Assembly: GCA_022449945.1 (NCBI GenBank)
Contig: JAKURM010000007.1
Location: 1-47,310, forward strand
Reading direction: 5' to 3'
Length of the DNA stretch: 47,310 nucleotides
Origin: Candidatus Thalassarchaeum sp.
Lineage (GTDB): Archaea > Thermoplasmatota > Poseidoniia > Poseidoniales > Thalassarchaeaceae
Both the position numbers and the translations under genes were made by a program. Shown here piece by piece: positions 26,231 through 35,800 of the stretch. The notes beneath the pieces were generated by a model, which worked only from the letters and a program-made list of their open reading frames with translations, did no database searches and was not told where the DNA came from. Within the stretch, counting starts at the first letter, position 1; each line of letters begins with the position of its first letter.

Positions 26231-27382
26231 CTAGCTAACAAATTCGACAGTGCGATTCCTGAGGTTCTTCATCTGGGTGTGTAGGGTAGCACCGTGTATC
26301 TGCTCGCTCTTCACTCCTGTGAGGACCAGTAGGACTCTGATGTCGTTGCCCATTGTTTCGTCAGTTGTAACACCCCAAATCATCCTAGCATACGGGTTGA
26401 TGCTTTCCCTGATCGTCTTTGCACATTGCTCTGCCTCTCCCAGAGTTAGCCCTGGACCCCCGACAACATTCACCAGAGCACCTCTGGCATCTGAGATGTC
26501 AATGTCAAGAAGAGGAGACTGAAGGGCCTCCAGGGTAGCCTTCTCTGCGCCCTCTTCTGCTGTAGCCTCCCCCAGTCCGATCATGGCAACTCCTCCTCCG
26601 TTTTCCATTACCGATCTGAGGTCTTGGAAGTCCAGGTTCACGACTCCCTCCTTTGCAATCATTTCCGAGACCCCGGATATGCTCCTCATCAAGAGCTCAT
26701 CTGCTACTCTGAAGGCAGCATCAAGAGGAAGGTCTCTGACACCATCGACTTCCAGCAGTCTCTCATTGGGAAGAACGATTACTGTGTCGCAGACCTCCCT
26801 GAGCCTCTCTAGTCCCCATTCTGCGTTCTGTCTACGAACTGCCCCTTCGGAGACAAAGGGGTAGCTGACAACCGCGATTGTCAGGGCCTCTGAGGCCTTT
26901 GCGAGCCTGGCGACGACATGGGCACTTCCTGTACCTGTTCCGCCGCCAAGACCCGCGGTGATGAATGCTAAATCGCATTCCTCCACTTCTGATTTTAGCA
27001 CACGCTCTGATTCGTATGCCGCCTGTTCTCCTTTTTCTGGGTCGCCCCCCGCCCCCCTGCCTCGGGCGGAGCGACCAATCAGTACTTTGTTCTCTACGTT
27101 GACTCTCAGTAGGTGTTGAGCATCTGTGTTGACTGCCATCCCCTTGACATACTCTCCGTCGAACAAACCCTCATGCTCTAGCCTTGCTACCGTATTGGAT
27201 CCACACCCGCCACAACCGAAAACCCTGATTTTCGGCTGTAGAGATTTCAGTAGGTTCTCGAGGTCCGGGGCGTCTTCGACTTCCGTCACCACGGGAGCCT
27301 GCGGGTCATCGCCCTGAAGTTCGAGAACCCTCTCAATAAGGTGCTTCACATCTTTCAGGCGCGTTGAATAGAGGATAACCAT
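26231..27382 (-). CDS. ftsZ: Cell division GTPase FtsZ
   Basis: 383 residues. Hallmarks: IRVFGCGGCGSNTV (T1) at 52-65, NTDAQHL, the tubulin signature GGGTGTG at 146-152, PNERLLE, and the T7 loop NLDFQDLRSVM that supplies the catalytic Asp. An N-terminal extension of about 50 residues precedes the GTPase core, and the C-terminus is short. It polymerises into the division ring. It heads the FtsZ-SecE-Spt5-ribosomal stalk order. Whether it is FtsZ1 or FtsZ2 cannot be settled by eye, and a second paralog is expected elsewhere in a euryarchaeon. Confidence 0.95.
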   Translation of the reverse strand: MVILYSTRLKDVKHLIERVLELQGDDPQAPVVTEVEDAPDLENLLKSLQPKIRVFGCGGCGSNTVARLEHEGLFDGEYVKGMAVNTDAQHLLRVNVENKVLIGRSARGRGAGGDPEKGEQAAYESERVLKSEVEECDLAFITAGLGGGTGTGSAHVVARLAKASEALTIAVVSYPFVSEGAVRRQNAEWGLERLREVCDTVIVLPNERLLEVDGVRDLPLDAAFRVADELLMRSISGVSEMIAKEGVVNLDFQDLRSVMENGGGVAMIGLGEATAEEGAEKATLEALQSPLLDIDISDARGALVNVVGGPGLTLGEAEQCAKTIRESINPYARMIWGVTTDETMGNDIRVLLVLTGVKSEQIHGATLHTQMKNLRNRTVEFVS

Positions 27383-27436
27383 TGCCCCCGAACAAGACCT
27401 CGCAAGACGGGTTTTTGCAGACGTTACGGAAAGCGG

Positions 27437-28114
27437 TTAGTTTAGCAGCCCTCTTCTTGTTTTTATGAATCTGACAAGGAAGGTGTACATCCCTCCCCAT
27501 GCCGAGATCGCCAGTGCAAACGACATCCCATTCAATTCGTTGTTTCCTAGCATTATCCATCCGGCCAATTCGTTCATGCCAGTCAAATCGATTCCTGGGA
27601 CTCCCATCTGAGCCTGCCAAGAAGCCACCAATAGTGAGACTAGGGTTATCACCATTCTATCAGCACGAGAGAATCCTCCGTAAATCCTGTCAAGGCCAAC
27701 GGATTGTGCTTGAGTCCCCATGTATGAACCGAAAAGAGTCAGTAGTGCAGCCAAATATCCACTGCTTGGGTCCTCAATGAAAGCGGCATTCATTCCGATG
27801 GCAACCAGAAGTCCCACGTCCACTATCCGATCTATGGTGTGGTCAAGGAAGTCCCCATAGTCTCCGTCCACCCCCTGGTGTCTGGCTAGAGCCCCATCCA
27901 AACCGTCAAGAATCGCGGCAATTAGGATGATTAATACTGCACTCACAATGGCTATGGAACCCTTAGCATCCTTTTCTGCCCCCACCAACAAGTAGAACGA
28001 TATCAGGGCGAGGACAAGGCTGCTCCAAGTCAAAACGCTTGGATCCAAACCTCCAAGTCTCAGGACTAGTGGATGTATTGCCTTCGTCCACCTTTCCCTC
28101 ATTTTTTCGAACAT
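27437..28114 (-). CDS. CDP-alcohol phosphatidyltransferase (archaetidyl transferase type)
   Basis: 225 residues with several membrane helices. The full family motif D-x2-DG-x2-AR-x8-G-x3-D-x3-D is present, from Asp 70 to Asp 95 (DGLDGALARHQGVDGD, then FLDHTIDR). These enzymes swap CMP on a CDP-activated lipid for an alcohol such as inositol phosphate, serine or glycerol phosphate, at the inner face of the membrane. In archaea the likely product is an archaetidyl lipid, for example archaetidylinositol phosphate; the exact alcohol cannot be read from the motif. ATG 28114 immediately follows the TGA of the kinase gene, so the pair is coupled. Confidence 0.88.
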   Translation of the reverse strand: MFEKMRERWTKAIHPLVLRLGGLDPSVLTWSSLVLALISFYLLVGAEKDAKGSIAIVSAVLIILIAAILDGLDGALARHQGVDGDYGDFLDHTIDRIVDVGLLVAIGMNAAFIEDPSSGYLAALLTLFGSYMGTQAQSVGLDRIYGGFSRADRMVITLVSLLVASWQAQMGVPGIDLTGMNELAGWIMLGNNELNGMSFALAISAWGGMYTFLVRFIKTRRGLLN

Positions 28115-28684
28115 TCAACCGTGCCCCCTTTCTACCCAGTCTATTGCGCTGCTCGGGCATTCAGGCTTGAAGCCATCTGACATCCAGTCCACAATACATC
28201 CAACAATTACGTCTGGAGGTTTCTTCGAGGTGTCGAACTCAATAATTGGAAAATCCGGTTCAATTTCGTTCCATGCGCCGCCCAATATCTCCCACTCAAC
28301 ATTTGCAATAGTCTTCTCTTCAGAGTAACCTCTCTCAACAAGTCGTTTTCTAAGGTCATCGGGGGGACACCTCAGCAGGATAAACCCGTCCACAGGCAGA
28401 TGGTGGGATAGATGTCCCTCAATCACTACATGGGAAACCGGCTCCGAATCCCATTCCTCACTAAGCTTGGAGTATAGAGACTCGATATCCACCGGCCGAG
28501 CATCATCCATGGGATCCAGCTTTCCCAAGCATCCATGCTTCTCGGCGAGGGAAATCACCGTATCAACAATAACTCCAGATTCCCCTAGCTTCTCTGCCAC
28601 TGTTGTCTTTCCAGTACCAGGCGAACCGGTCAATCCCAATCTGAAGCCCTGCTCCATGAATCCAGCGCGTGCATCGGATGCCAT
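28115..28684 (-). CDS. Adenylate kinase AK6 / Fap7-like NTPase
   Basis: 189 residues from ATG 28684 (ATG 28657, MEQGFRLGL, is the main alternative). P-loop GSPGTGKTT at 20-28. Further AK6-type features are VVIEGHLSHHLP, RCPPDDLRKRLVERGYSEEK and the N-VEWEILG block following it. Known: AK6/Fap7 has adenylate kinase and ATPase activity and helps mature the small ribosomal subunit by binding uS11. Its place ahead of translation genes agrees with that role. The frame extends upstream to 28819, but that part crosses the divergent promoter of the CAX gene and is not considered coding. Confidence 0.85.
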   Translation of the reverse strand: MASDARAGFMEQGFRLGLTGSPGTGKTTVAEKLGESGVIVDTVISLAEKHGCLGKLDPMDDARPVDIESLYSKLSEEWDSEPVSHVVIEGHLSHHLPVDGFILLRCPPDDLRKRLVERGYSEEKTIANVEWEILGGAWNEIEPDFPIIEFDTSKKPPDVIVGCIVDWMSDGFKPECPSSAIDWVERGHG

Positions 28685-28713
28685 GAACACTACGTGATAT
28701 AGCGTAACATTGA

Positions 28714-28722
28714 CTTTTATCC
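28714..28722 (+). promoter_or_regulatory. TATA box of the CAX gene
   Basis: CTTTTATCC, centred about 22 bases before ATG 28740, supports a leaderless start there. The same AT-rich stretch read on the other strand (GGATAAAAG) could serve the divergent AK6-like gene. Confidence 0.45.
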
Positions 28723-28739
28723 GCACTGCCGCCATCACA

Positions 28740-29867
28740 ATGTCAGTTGGAGTGAGTTGGATTAGAGCAATGGACCCTAGGGAGAACATACTGAATGTTC
28801 TTCTGTTAGCAATTCCCATTACAGTCTACTACAATTACTTCGAGCACGACTCCTCGATGGCATTCTTTTTCTCACTAGTCGCAATAATGCCTCTTGCCTT
28901 CTTGATGGGTAGGGCAACGGAAGAGATTGCACTCAGGACTTCAGATTCTCTAGGTGGGCTGTTAAACGCAACATTTGGCAATGCAGCAGAAATGATAATT
29001 GCAATACTTGCCATTTTCACTGCTTACCAAGCAGGCACAGGAACCGAGACAGCGTCCACAATGATTCACCTCGTTCAAGCCAGCTTAATCGGGAGCATAC
29101 TCGGAAACCTACTCTTGGTCATGGGTCTAGCGTTTGTCTGGGGGGGCATGCACCACGCTGAGCAGAGTTACTCTGAGACTCAGGTAAGCTCGAACGGCTC
29201 CTTACTACTTCTTTCTATGATAGTCTTGGTCATACCAACAGTCTTCCATTCTACTGTGGGAGGGGAGGCTGGCGATAGCGGCGTAGAGGATCTAAGCCAC
29301 ATTGCCGCTGTTATCCTACTGCTGATTTATGCAATGTTCCTATTCTTCCAACTCCGAACTCACGTGCACCTTTTTGCCACAGATGGAACACATCATGAGG
29401 AGCCAGAGATGAGCCAGCGAGACGCAATCACCCTTCTAGTGGTTGCAACTGTGATGGTTTCGTGGATGGCCGAGATACTGGTTCATTCGGTGGAAGCTGC
29501 AGCCGATGAAATGGACCTCCCACATCTATTCATCGGGGTAATTCTACTGCCTCTATTCGGCAATGCAGCAGAGCATTTCACCGCCGTGACAGTGGCAGGT
29601 AAGGACAAGATGGACCTGTCATTTGCAATCTCGATGGGATCCTCTACGCAGATTGCCGTCTTTGTGGCGCCATTGATGGTGGTTTTCGCATGGGTACTGG
29701 GCGTCCCACTCACATTCGAGTTCGGAATGCTAGAGACAGTTTCTGCTTTCTTGGCAGTGTTAATTGTCAACTCGATTGCATCGGACGGCAAGTCGAATTG
29801 GCTTGAGGGGGCGATGCTTCTGGCATCTTATGCAGTATTAGGAGCAGCCTTCCTATTCCATCCCTGA
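28740..29867 (+). CDS. Ca2+/H+ antiporter, CAX family
   Basis: 375 residues, about eleven membrane helices. Both alpha repeats of the cation/Ca2+ exchanger superfamily are visible: NATFGNAAEMIIAI in the first half and LPLFGNAAEHFTAV in the second, with the conserved Glu that bind the ion. A His/Glu-rich loop (DGTHHEEPEMS) between the halves resembles the acidic region of CAX proteins. It would export Ca2+ in exchange for protons across the cytoplasmic membrane. ATG 28740 is preferred because a TATA-like box lies about 22 bases upstream; ATG 28770 is a shorter option. Confidence 0.92.
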   Translation: MSVGVSWIRAMDPRENILNVLLLAIPITVYYNYFEHDSSMAFFFSLVAIMPLAFLMGRATEEIALRTSDSLGGLLNATFGNAAEMIIAILAIFTAYQAGTGTETASTMIHLVQASLIGSILGNLLLVMGLAFVWGGMHHAEQSYSETQVSSNGSLLLLSMIVLVIPTVFHSTVGGEAGDSGVEDLSHIAAVILLLIYAMFLFFQLRTHVHLFATDGTHHEEPEMSQRDAITLLVVATVMVSWMAEILVHSVEAAADEMDLPHLFIGVILLPLFGNAAEHFTAVTVAGKDKMDLSFAISMGSSTQIAVFVAPLMVVFAWVLGVPLTFEFGMLETVSAFLAVLIVNSIASDGKSNWLEGAMLLASYAVLGAAFLFHP

Positions 29868-29868
29868 A

Positions 29869-31131
29869 CTATACCTCACGGTAGTATTCCTCCACCGAAC
29901 TCTCCAATTCTTCGGATACTTTAGTTTCGTCAATAGTTAGCGTCTTTCCGTTTCTGCGGACAGCCTCTCCATCTACGAAAACGTCCATCACCTTCGTTCC
30001 GGTATAGATTAAGTTGGGAAGCAAGCGCCTACCTCCTCGTCCCCAAGGCCTCATCCTAATGTCATCAAGGTCCCATGTAACCCAGTCCTTCGACCCCTTT
30101 GTTGCTAGTGACCATGTCTCTTCAGGTCCCAGAATCCTAGCATCCCAGTGATCGTGCCTCTGAACAAGGCTCGCTGCCTTTGACTCGCTCCTCATGTCTA
30201 GAGAGTTGTTGCTAGCAGCTCCGTCTGTGCCGAGTCTGACGTCCACCCCTGCTTCTTTCATTGCTGGATATGACATGGTTCCTCCACAGGCCAGCTTCTG
30301 GTTGCTAGTAGGGCAGTGAACGGCATGGGCTCCATGACCTGCCAGTATCCTCATCTCTTTTTTCGTGACCCAGCCGCAATGGGCACACACCGTGCCTCCC
30401 TCACCTGCATCTTGGAAATAACCAATTGAATCGAGATATTCTATGGGGTACATCCCATGTTCGGAGAAGCAGTCAGCAACCTCTTTGCGAGTCTCGCTAG
30501 TGTGAATGTGCAGGATGCAGTTGTGCCCAGATGCCATCTCAGATGCCTTCAGCAGTGTTTCTTCACTGCAAGTGAATACCGAATGTGTTCCAATGCCGTA
30601 TTCGACACGCTTTGACGGGGAAGATCCCTTGAGCAAACTATCCATTCTTTCTAGGGCCTCAGATCCTCCAGATGGGTAGGAAGGAGTGGGGAAGTCTGTG
30701 ATAGGCCCACATGAAATTCCCCTCAACCCTGATTCTACCAGAACACCCGCGACAACATCCGGATGGTAGTACATGTCACATGCGAAGGTGGTTCCGGTGG
30801 AAATCATCTCTGCCACTGCTGCTCTAGTTCCCACTTCAACGAACTCAGCAGTCAGCCCTTTCTCGACAGGGAAAATGGAAGTTTCCAACCACTCCATTAG
30901 AGGCAGCCCTTCTCCCATTGACTTGTTTAGGACCATGGCCATGTGAGTATGCCAGTTCTGAAAGGACCTAGTAACTAATCGCGAAGAGCCGTCGATAACT
31001 TCCAAAACATCTTCGTCACCCTTGCTCTTACTGAAGGAACCATCCTCGTGAAGTAGAAAGTCTCCTCTTCTGACTGAACCGCCATCTTCGACTAGCCATG
31101 TCGAGGTTATTCTCCTAGTTCCAGAGGCCAT
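29869..31131 (-). CDS. Amidohydrolase, 5'-deoxyadenosine/SAH deaminase-like
   Basis: 420 residues, metal-dependent hydrolase of the cytosine-deaminase-like group. Metal and catalytic residues are in place: HTHM (HxH), ILHIHTSET with a His and the catalytic Glu region, VCAHCGW (His), and RLGTDGAASNNSLDM with the metal Asp. The pattern fits the MtaD/DadD/TRZ-ATZ type that deaminates adenosine derivatives such as S-adenosylhomocysteine, methylthioadenosine or 5'-deoxyadenosine. That would suit removal of radical SAM by-products, but the substrate is inferred from family only. It converges with the CAX gene (one base apart) and lies 17 bases downstream of the FAH-family gene. Confidence 0.85.
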   Translation of the reverse strand: MASGTRRITSTWLVEDGGSVRRGDFLLHEDGSFSKSKGDEDVLEVIDGSSRLVTRSFQNWHTHMAMVLNKSMGEGLPLMEWLETSIFPVEKGLTAEFVEVGTRAAVAEMISTGTTFACDMYYHPDVVAGVLVESGLRGISCGPITDFPTPSYPSGGSEALERMDSLLKGSSPSKRVEYGIGTHSVFTCSEETLLKASEMASGHNCILHIHTSETRKEVADCFSEHGMYPIEYLDSIGYFQDAGEGGTVCAHCGWVTKKEMRILAGHGAHAVHCPTSNQKLACGGTMSYPAMKEAGVDVRLGTDGAASNNSLDMRSESKAASLVQRHDHWDARILGPEETWSLATKGSKDWVTWDLDDIRMRPWGRGGRRLLPNLIYTGTKVMDVFVDGEAVRRNGKTLTIDETKVSEELESSVEEYYREV

Positions 31132-31148
31132 GATTTACTCCTATCTGC

Positions 31149-31748
31149 CTACTTGCAAACCGCACTTAGAACGCTGGTCGTTTCACTGTCCATGTTCTTC
31201 ATCCACGCCTCTATTATATCGCCTGGCTTCATTGGCCCCACTCCCTTTGGCGTCCCGGTCCAAATCAGGTCTCCGGATTCCAGATCGTACCATTGTAGTA
31301 GATGGCTCATCAATGACTCAACCGTGTGAACCATGAGTTCTGTAGATTCCAACTGCTTTGTTTCTCCATTAACAGATAGTCCGATCTCCACTGGCCTCTC
31401 ATCCCAATCTGTCCATGTACCCAGAACACCAGAACCCCTGAATCCCTTTCCCTCTAGCCATGGCCATCCTTTCTTCTTCGCCAAGGTCTGCCGAGTTCTG
31501 TTAGTAGTGTCTATGCCTACACACATCTGAACTGGAGTCAAACCTTCTCCAATCCTGAAAACCATCTCGACCTCGTGATCTATATGGTCGCTGGGATCTA
31601 GAAGAGTTACTATGTTCCTGCCCTCCTCGTCTGCTTCCACCATCGCACTAGGGGGCATCAGGAAGAATCTCGGGTAATCGGTGACGTTTCCCAATATTTC
31701 CTTCGCATGGCCTCTGTAGTTCCTGAACACTGCCCAGCCAACTCCCAT
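31149..31748 (-). CDS. Fumarylacetoacetate hydrolase (FAH) family protein
   Basis: 199 residues from ATG 31748. The FAH fold is recognisable: GWAVFRNYRGHAKEI at the N-terminus (family VGxNYxxHAKE), PRFFLMPPSAMV, HIDHEVEMVFRIG with metal-binding Glu residues, GIDTTNRTRQ, KGWPWLEGKGFRGSGVLG, and LIWTGTPKGVGPMKPGD near the end. Members hydrolyse or decarboxylate acyl pyruvates or oxaloacetate. The frame opens at ATG 31799, which would add a Cys-containing lead (MRICDRCANDW); the family alignment favours 31748, but the longer form cannot be excluded. Probably cotranscribed with the amidohydrolase. Confidence 0.82.
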   Translation of the reverse strand: MGVGWAVFRNYRGHAKEILGNVTDYPRFFLMPPSAMVEADEEGRNIVTLLDPSDHIDHEVEMVFRIGEGLTPVQMCVGIDTTNRTRQTLAKKKGWPWLEGKGFRGSGVLGTWTDWDERPVEIGLSVNGETKQLESTELMVHTVESLMSHLLQWYDLESGDLIWTGTPKGVGPMKPGDIIEAWMKNMDSETTSVLSAVCK

Positions 31749-31837
31749 GTGACAACCAACTAGAAACCAGTCATTAGCACACCGGTCGCAGATTCTCATT
31801 CATCAGGTTGAAGGGACGCCTCATTCAGAACCGACTG

Positions 31838-32803
31838 ATGGCGGAGGACCCATATCGAGCTCTTGGCGTCTCGAGAGATGCTTCAGATGCCGAAATAAAA
31901 CGCTCCTACCGGAAGTTAGCTAGGCAGTATCACCCAGACAGGAATCCTGGAGATGCTGCGGCAGAGGAACGCTTCAAGTCAATTCAGTCTGCGTACGAAT
32001 CTATTGGTTCGGCGGAGGCTCGAAGCGAGCATGATCAGAGAAGGAGGATGGAAGAGATGTTCCAGGGTGGTGGAACAAGGTCACCATTTGGAAGTGGATT
32101 CGGAGGAGTCGATATTGGTGACATCTTTTCACAGTTCATGGGTGGTAGAGGTAGTCAGTATCCTGGTTCCGACATTCGTTTCGAGCAAAGAACCAGAAAT
32201 CGTCCACAGGAGAAACAGAAATCCAGAGGGGCAGACATCGAAGCCGGATTGGACATTTCCCTTGAACAGGCAATTTCTGGAACAGAGGCGAAATTCAGCC
32301 ACAGAAGGATGAGGCGGTGCTCCAGCTGTAGCGGATCCAGTTTTGGTACGTCTCGGACCTGCTCCTCTTGCAAAGGCGCAGGTATTCAGACGAAAGGCAG
32401 CACACTTACTGTGAAAGTTCCGGCCGGTGCAGAACATGGGCATTTGTTACGACTTAAGGGAATGGGCCATGAACACCCTGAGGGTGACTCCGGCGACTTG
32501 CTAATTACAGTGAGGCTAGATGCAGAGGAGGGACGTCGTTGGGAAGAAGGTAGATTGGTGCAAGAGGTCAGGCTCCCATATACAACCTTGATTCTTGGTG
32601 GAAAGATCAGGATTACCACGCCAGCAGGGAAGAGGGTCGAGGTCGAGGTTCCCGAAGGAACCAGGATTGGTGATCGAAGGAGATTGAAGGGCCATGGACA
32701 CTCTGAAGGTCCACTAGACATTGAGTTCACCCTCTCAGAACCCGAAAAACTGACCAAATCCCAGAGAGACTCATTGGAAAAACTGAAGGAAAGCGGACTC
32801 TGA
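31838..32803 (+). CDS. DnaJ-like chaperone with a reduced zinc finger
   Basis: 321 residues from ATG 31838. J domain at 4-68 with the HPD motif at 32-34 (YHPDRNPGD), then a Gly/Phe-rich linker (GSGFGGVDIGDIFSQF), a short zinc region, and two C-terminal beta-sandwich domains (LTVKVPAGAEHG, VRLPYTTLILGG, VEVPEGTRIGDRRRLKGHG). Canonical DnaJ has four CxxCxGxG motifs; here only two remain (Cys 161/164 and 175/178), enough for one zinc. It would stimulate DnaK; dnaK is not in this window. The frame from TTG 31808 adds 10 residues and is not favoured. The FAH gene is divergent. Confidence 0.88.
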   Translation: MAEDPYRALGVSRDASDAEIKRSYRKLARQYHPDRNPGDAAAEERFKSIQSAYESIGSAEARSEHDQRRRMEEMFQGGGTRSPFGSGFGGVDIGDIFSQFMGGRGSQYPGSDIRFEQRTRNRPQEKQKSRGADIEAGLDISLEQAISGTEAKFSHRRMRRCSSCSGSSFGTSRTCSSCKGAGIQTKGSTLTVKVPAGAEHGHLLRLKGMGHEHPEGDSGDLLITVRLDAEEGRRWEEGRLVQEVRLPYTTLILGGKIRITTPAGKRVEVEVPEGTRIGDRRRLKGHGHSEGPLDIEFTLSEPEKLTKSQRDSLEKLKESGL

Positions 32804-32845
32804 TACAGGCAACCAGTCAAATATTCCGGATGTTGCGATAATGTC

Positions 32846-35800
32846 ATGAGGGATTTCTCCAGGGTTGCTAACTATCTCATTCCTAGGAGAAAGAAAGTCC
32901 ACACTCTAGTGGTGATTGTGACGCTGTTGATGATTCCAGGTATTATGGCCACTTTCGAACCGATAGACATAGAGTCATATGATATGGAGTCTCCAGAATT
33001 GGACGCAAACTATGTTCTGAGGGAAGAATTCACGGCAGCAGGAAATATCTGGGGGTTCGGGGTTTTTGTCAGGGAACCGGAATATTTCGGCGAACAAAAC
33101 TCAGACGTCTCAATGATTGCTGAATACCCCGGAGTCAATTCCGGTCTCGAAGACCCGGAAGGTGGAATTCTGAATTTATCCGTATTGAGGGAGATAGACA
33201 CAAACGCCGACACCCTCCGCAATCACGAGATATCGGAATTCTACCTCCCCCTTGCTTCGGAGATATCTGGAGATCCCGTATTGGGTTTACTCGATCTGGC
33301 TAGTGAGTTTAGGTCATTTATGTCAGGTAACTCTTCACTGACACAGCCAAGAATCAATCCCTACAAACTCGCTACGACATTGGACATCGAAGCATCTACT
33401 GATCCGGCCCCAACAAATTGGACGGACTGTGGGGACTTGGAATGCCTGCAATTCGATGATCCGAGAGTAACACAATCCCACATTGATCTAGCTGCTCACA
33501 GGATGGCGAACAACAGCAATGGAGCATTTCTTCGTTTTCTATCCAATGATCGTGCATTCACCCCGGATCCAGAGAGTGACATTATTGGCCCAATTAACCA
33601 CCGGGTTTCGGAGAATGGCTCACTTTCATCAGAAGAGTGGGTAAATGGAAGATGGTCAGCATCTGCGGCATGGCTAATTGTAAATTTCAATCGGGACGAA
33701 ATGCAGTCAAATGGTTGGACATTTTCTTGGAAGAATGCAAGTGGTGATTTCGGATATGTGCTAGACGGATTCACCCTAACTACTGACCCCGTGAGATATT
33801 CTGTCTCTGAATGCCGGGCGAAGGAGTCTTCAGGGGAGAAGTTATGTTCGGTTGAGTGGCTGTATTTAGCACTAGAGGAAGATCTCAGGGATAGTGATCA
33901 AGACATCGTTACCCTGATGTTCGCAGAGAGCATTAATGTAGAGATAAACCGTGAATTGCTTTCCAGTGCTTACCTTATTGTGCTAATGTCAATTGCGGTA
34001 CTCGTCCTACTTTGGGTAAATCTGCGACGTTTATCCGATGTAGCAATTGTAGCCACCAGTTTGGCCGTTTCTATGTTCTGGATGTACGGATTGATTGGAT
34101 GGGCAATTATCCTAGGAAACAGGACCGGATTTGAGGTAATATTCAGGTCTCAGTTTTCCAACCTCCTTCCTATCCTAATTCTAGCCCTAGAGATAGACGA
34201 CAGTCTCCACAGCTTGCATCGGTACAAGGAAGAAAGGCGGAACGGCAGGAACCCCGAGCAAGCCGCGCACACTTCTATCAGCAAGGTCGGCCTTGCAATA
34301 ATGCTCACGTCCGTAACCACAATCGTCGCATTCATGGCCAATATGACATCCAGCATAGCCGCACTGAGATCGTTCGGGATAGAGGCCGGACTTGGGGTAA
34401 TGTGCGCATTCTTCCTTACAGGGCTCTGGGTCCCCTTGCTTAGGCTAGATGGAGACCAATGGCTTGATTCCAAGAACCGTCTTCACGAAGAGAGGGTCGA
34501 TGTCGTCTACATGGTCCCAAAATCATGGCTTTCCAAAGTCACCACTGGCTCGGCCCGCCTTTCCCCTCTTGTGCTAATTACCGCTCTTCTGATCACTGCC
34601 ATTGCAACCCCAATCATGCTATCTCTGGAGGGGGACTTCCAAGTGGAGGATTTCATAGAAGAAGAATCCGATCTTGCAATGGGGGTTGGTCTGATAAATG
34701 AAAGGTTCAGCGATGAGGGAGAGCCGGCATTCATTCTGATTGAAGGAAACATATCCAATCCCCGAGTACTTGACGCGATAGGCGAACTCCGAGAAAACAT
34801 AAACACTCGCGAGCCAAATGAGCCAGACCAGATTTCCCGAACACCTAACGGAGACGCCGAACTCTTAGGAATCGATCAGATGCTTTGGTACGCAAGGGCA
34901 GCCATGGCTTGGAATCAATCCCCATTTGAGCAGGCAGGATGGAACTTCAGTGTAAATGATGGTGCAGTGGGCTGCGAAACAATCCTGATTCCCAATAGGG
35001 AAAGAGAATACATTTTCATTCCTTCAATAGAAGATAGCAAGTGCCTCAATTTTCTATATGGATTCTTAATTACTCGAGGGGTCCCAGCTAGTGGAGGATA
35101 TCCCGCTCTTTCCACCAGCATAGTGGGAGAATTCATCCAGGTCGAGGGAAATTTGGACTTCGAGAGGCCCTGGTTGACCGAGTCAGGCAACGAACCAATA
35201 TTCCCCAGAGCATCACTCCGGTTTGGGATTTCCAGCCCAGAACAATTTGCTCTAGTGGAACCGGCTTTGGAAAGGCTAGAGGAAGACATGGCACCGCTCC
35301 AGAATCTTTCCACGTCCCCCCTTAGGCAAAGAGGAGACATTTCTTCTGGATTCCAGGACGAGAACTATCCCATTACATGGGCAATTCCAACCGGAGAGCC
35401 TGTCATCAGATTCGTTGCCGCTGACTCGATGCAGGACGACCTGCAATCAACCATTCTACTCGGAGTAGTCATGTGCTTCGTCACACTTTGGTGGGGTTTC
35501 AGGGACGATGAACCAATCTCTCAGAGGATCACTGAGTACAAACAAAACTCGCGAGTATTTGCCTCCAGAGTCGCCTTTAACACCGTTCTGCTTTCGTCTA
35601 TTGTGTTTCTCCTTCTCGGAACAAAGACGGCAATAATCGCTGCCCCTCTAACGGTCGTTCTTTCCATAATCTGGGGAATTCCCGCGTTCACACTTGCTGC
35701 TGTTGCTACAATTCCTATTTTCCTGGCAATCATCTGGCTCTATGCAATGGTTGGGCTCGCCGGATTCGGCCTCAATATGGTTACTGTCTCGATAGCTGCA

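Noticed and set aside
28685-28819. N-terminal extension of the AK6-like kinase
   Set aside because: It crosses the promoter and start of the divergent CAX gene and shows no kinase-like sequence.
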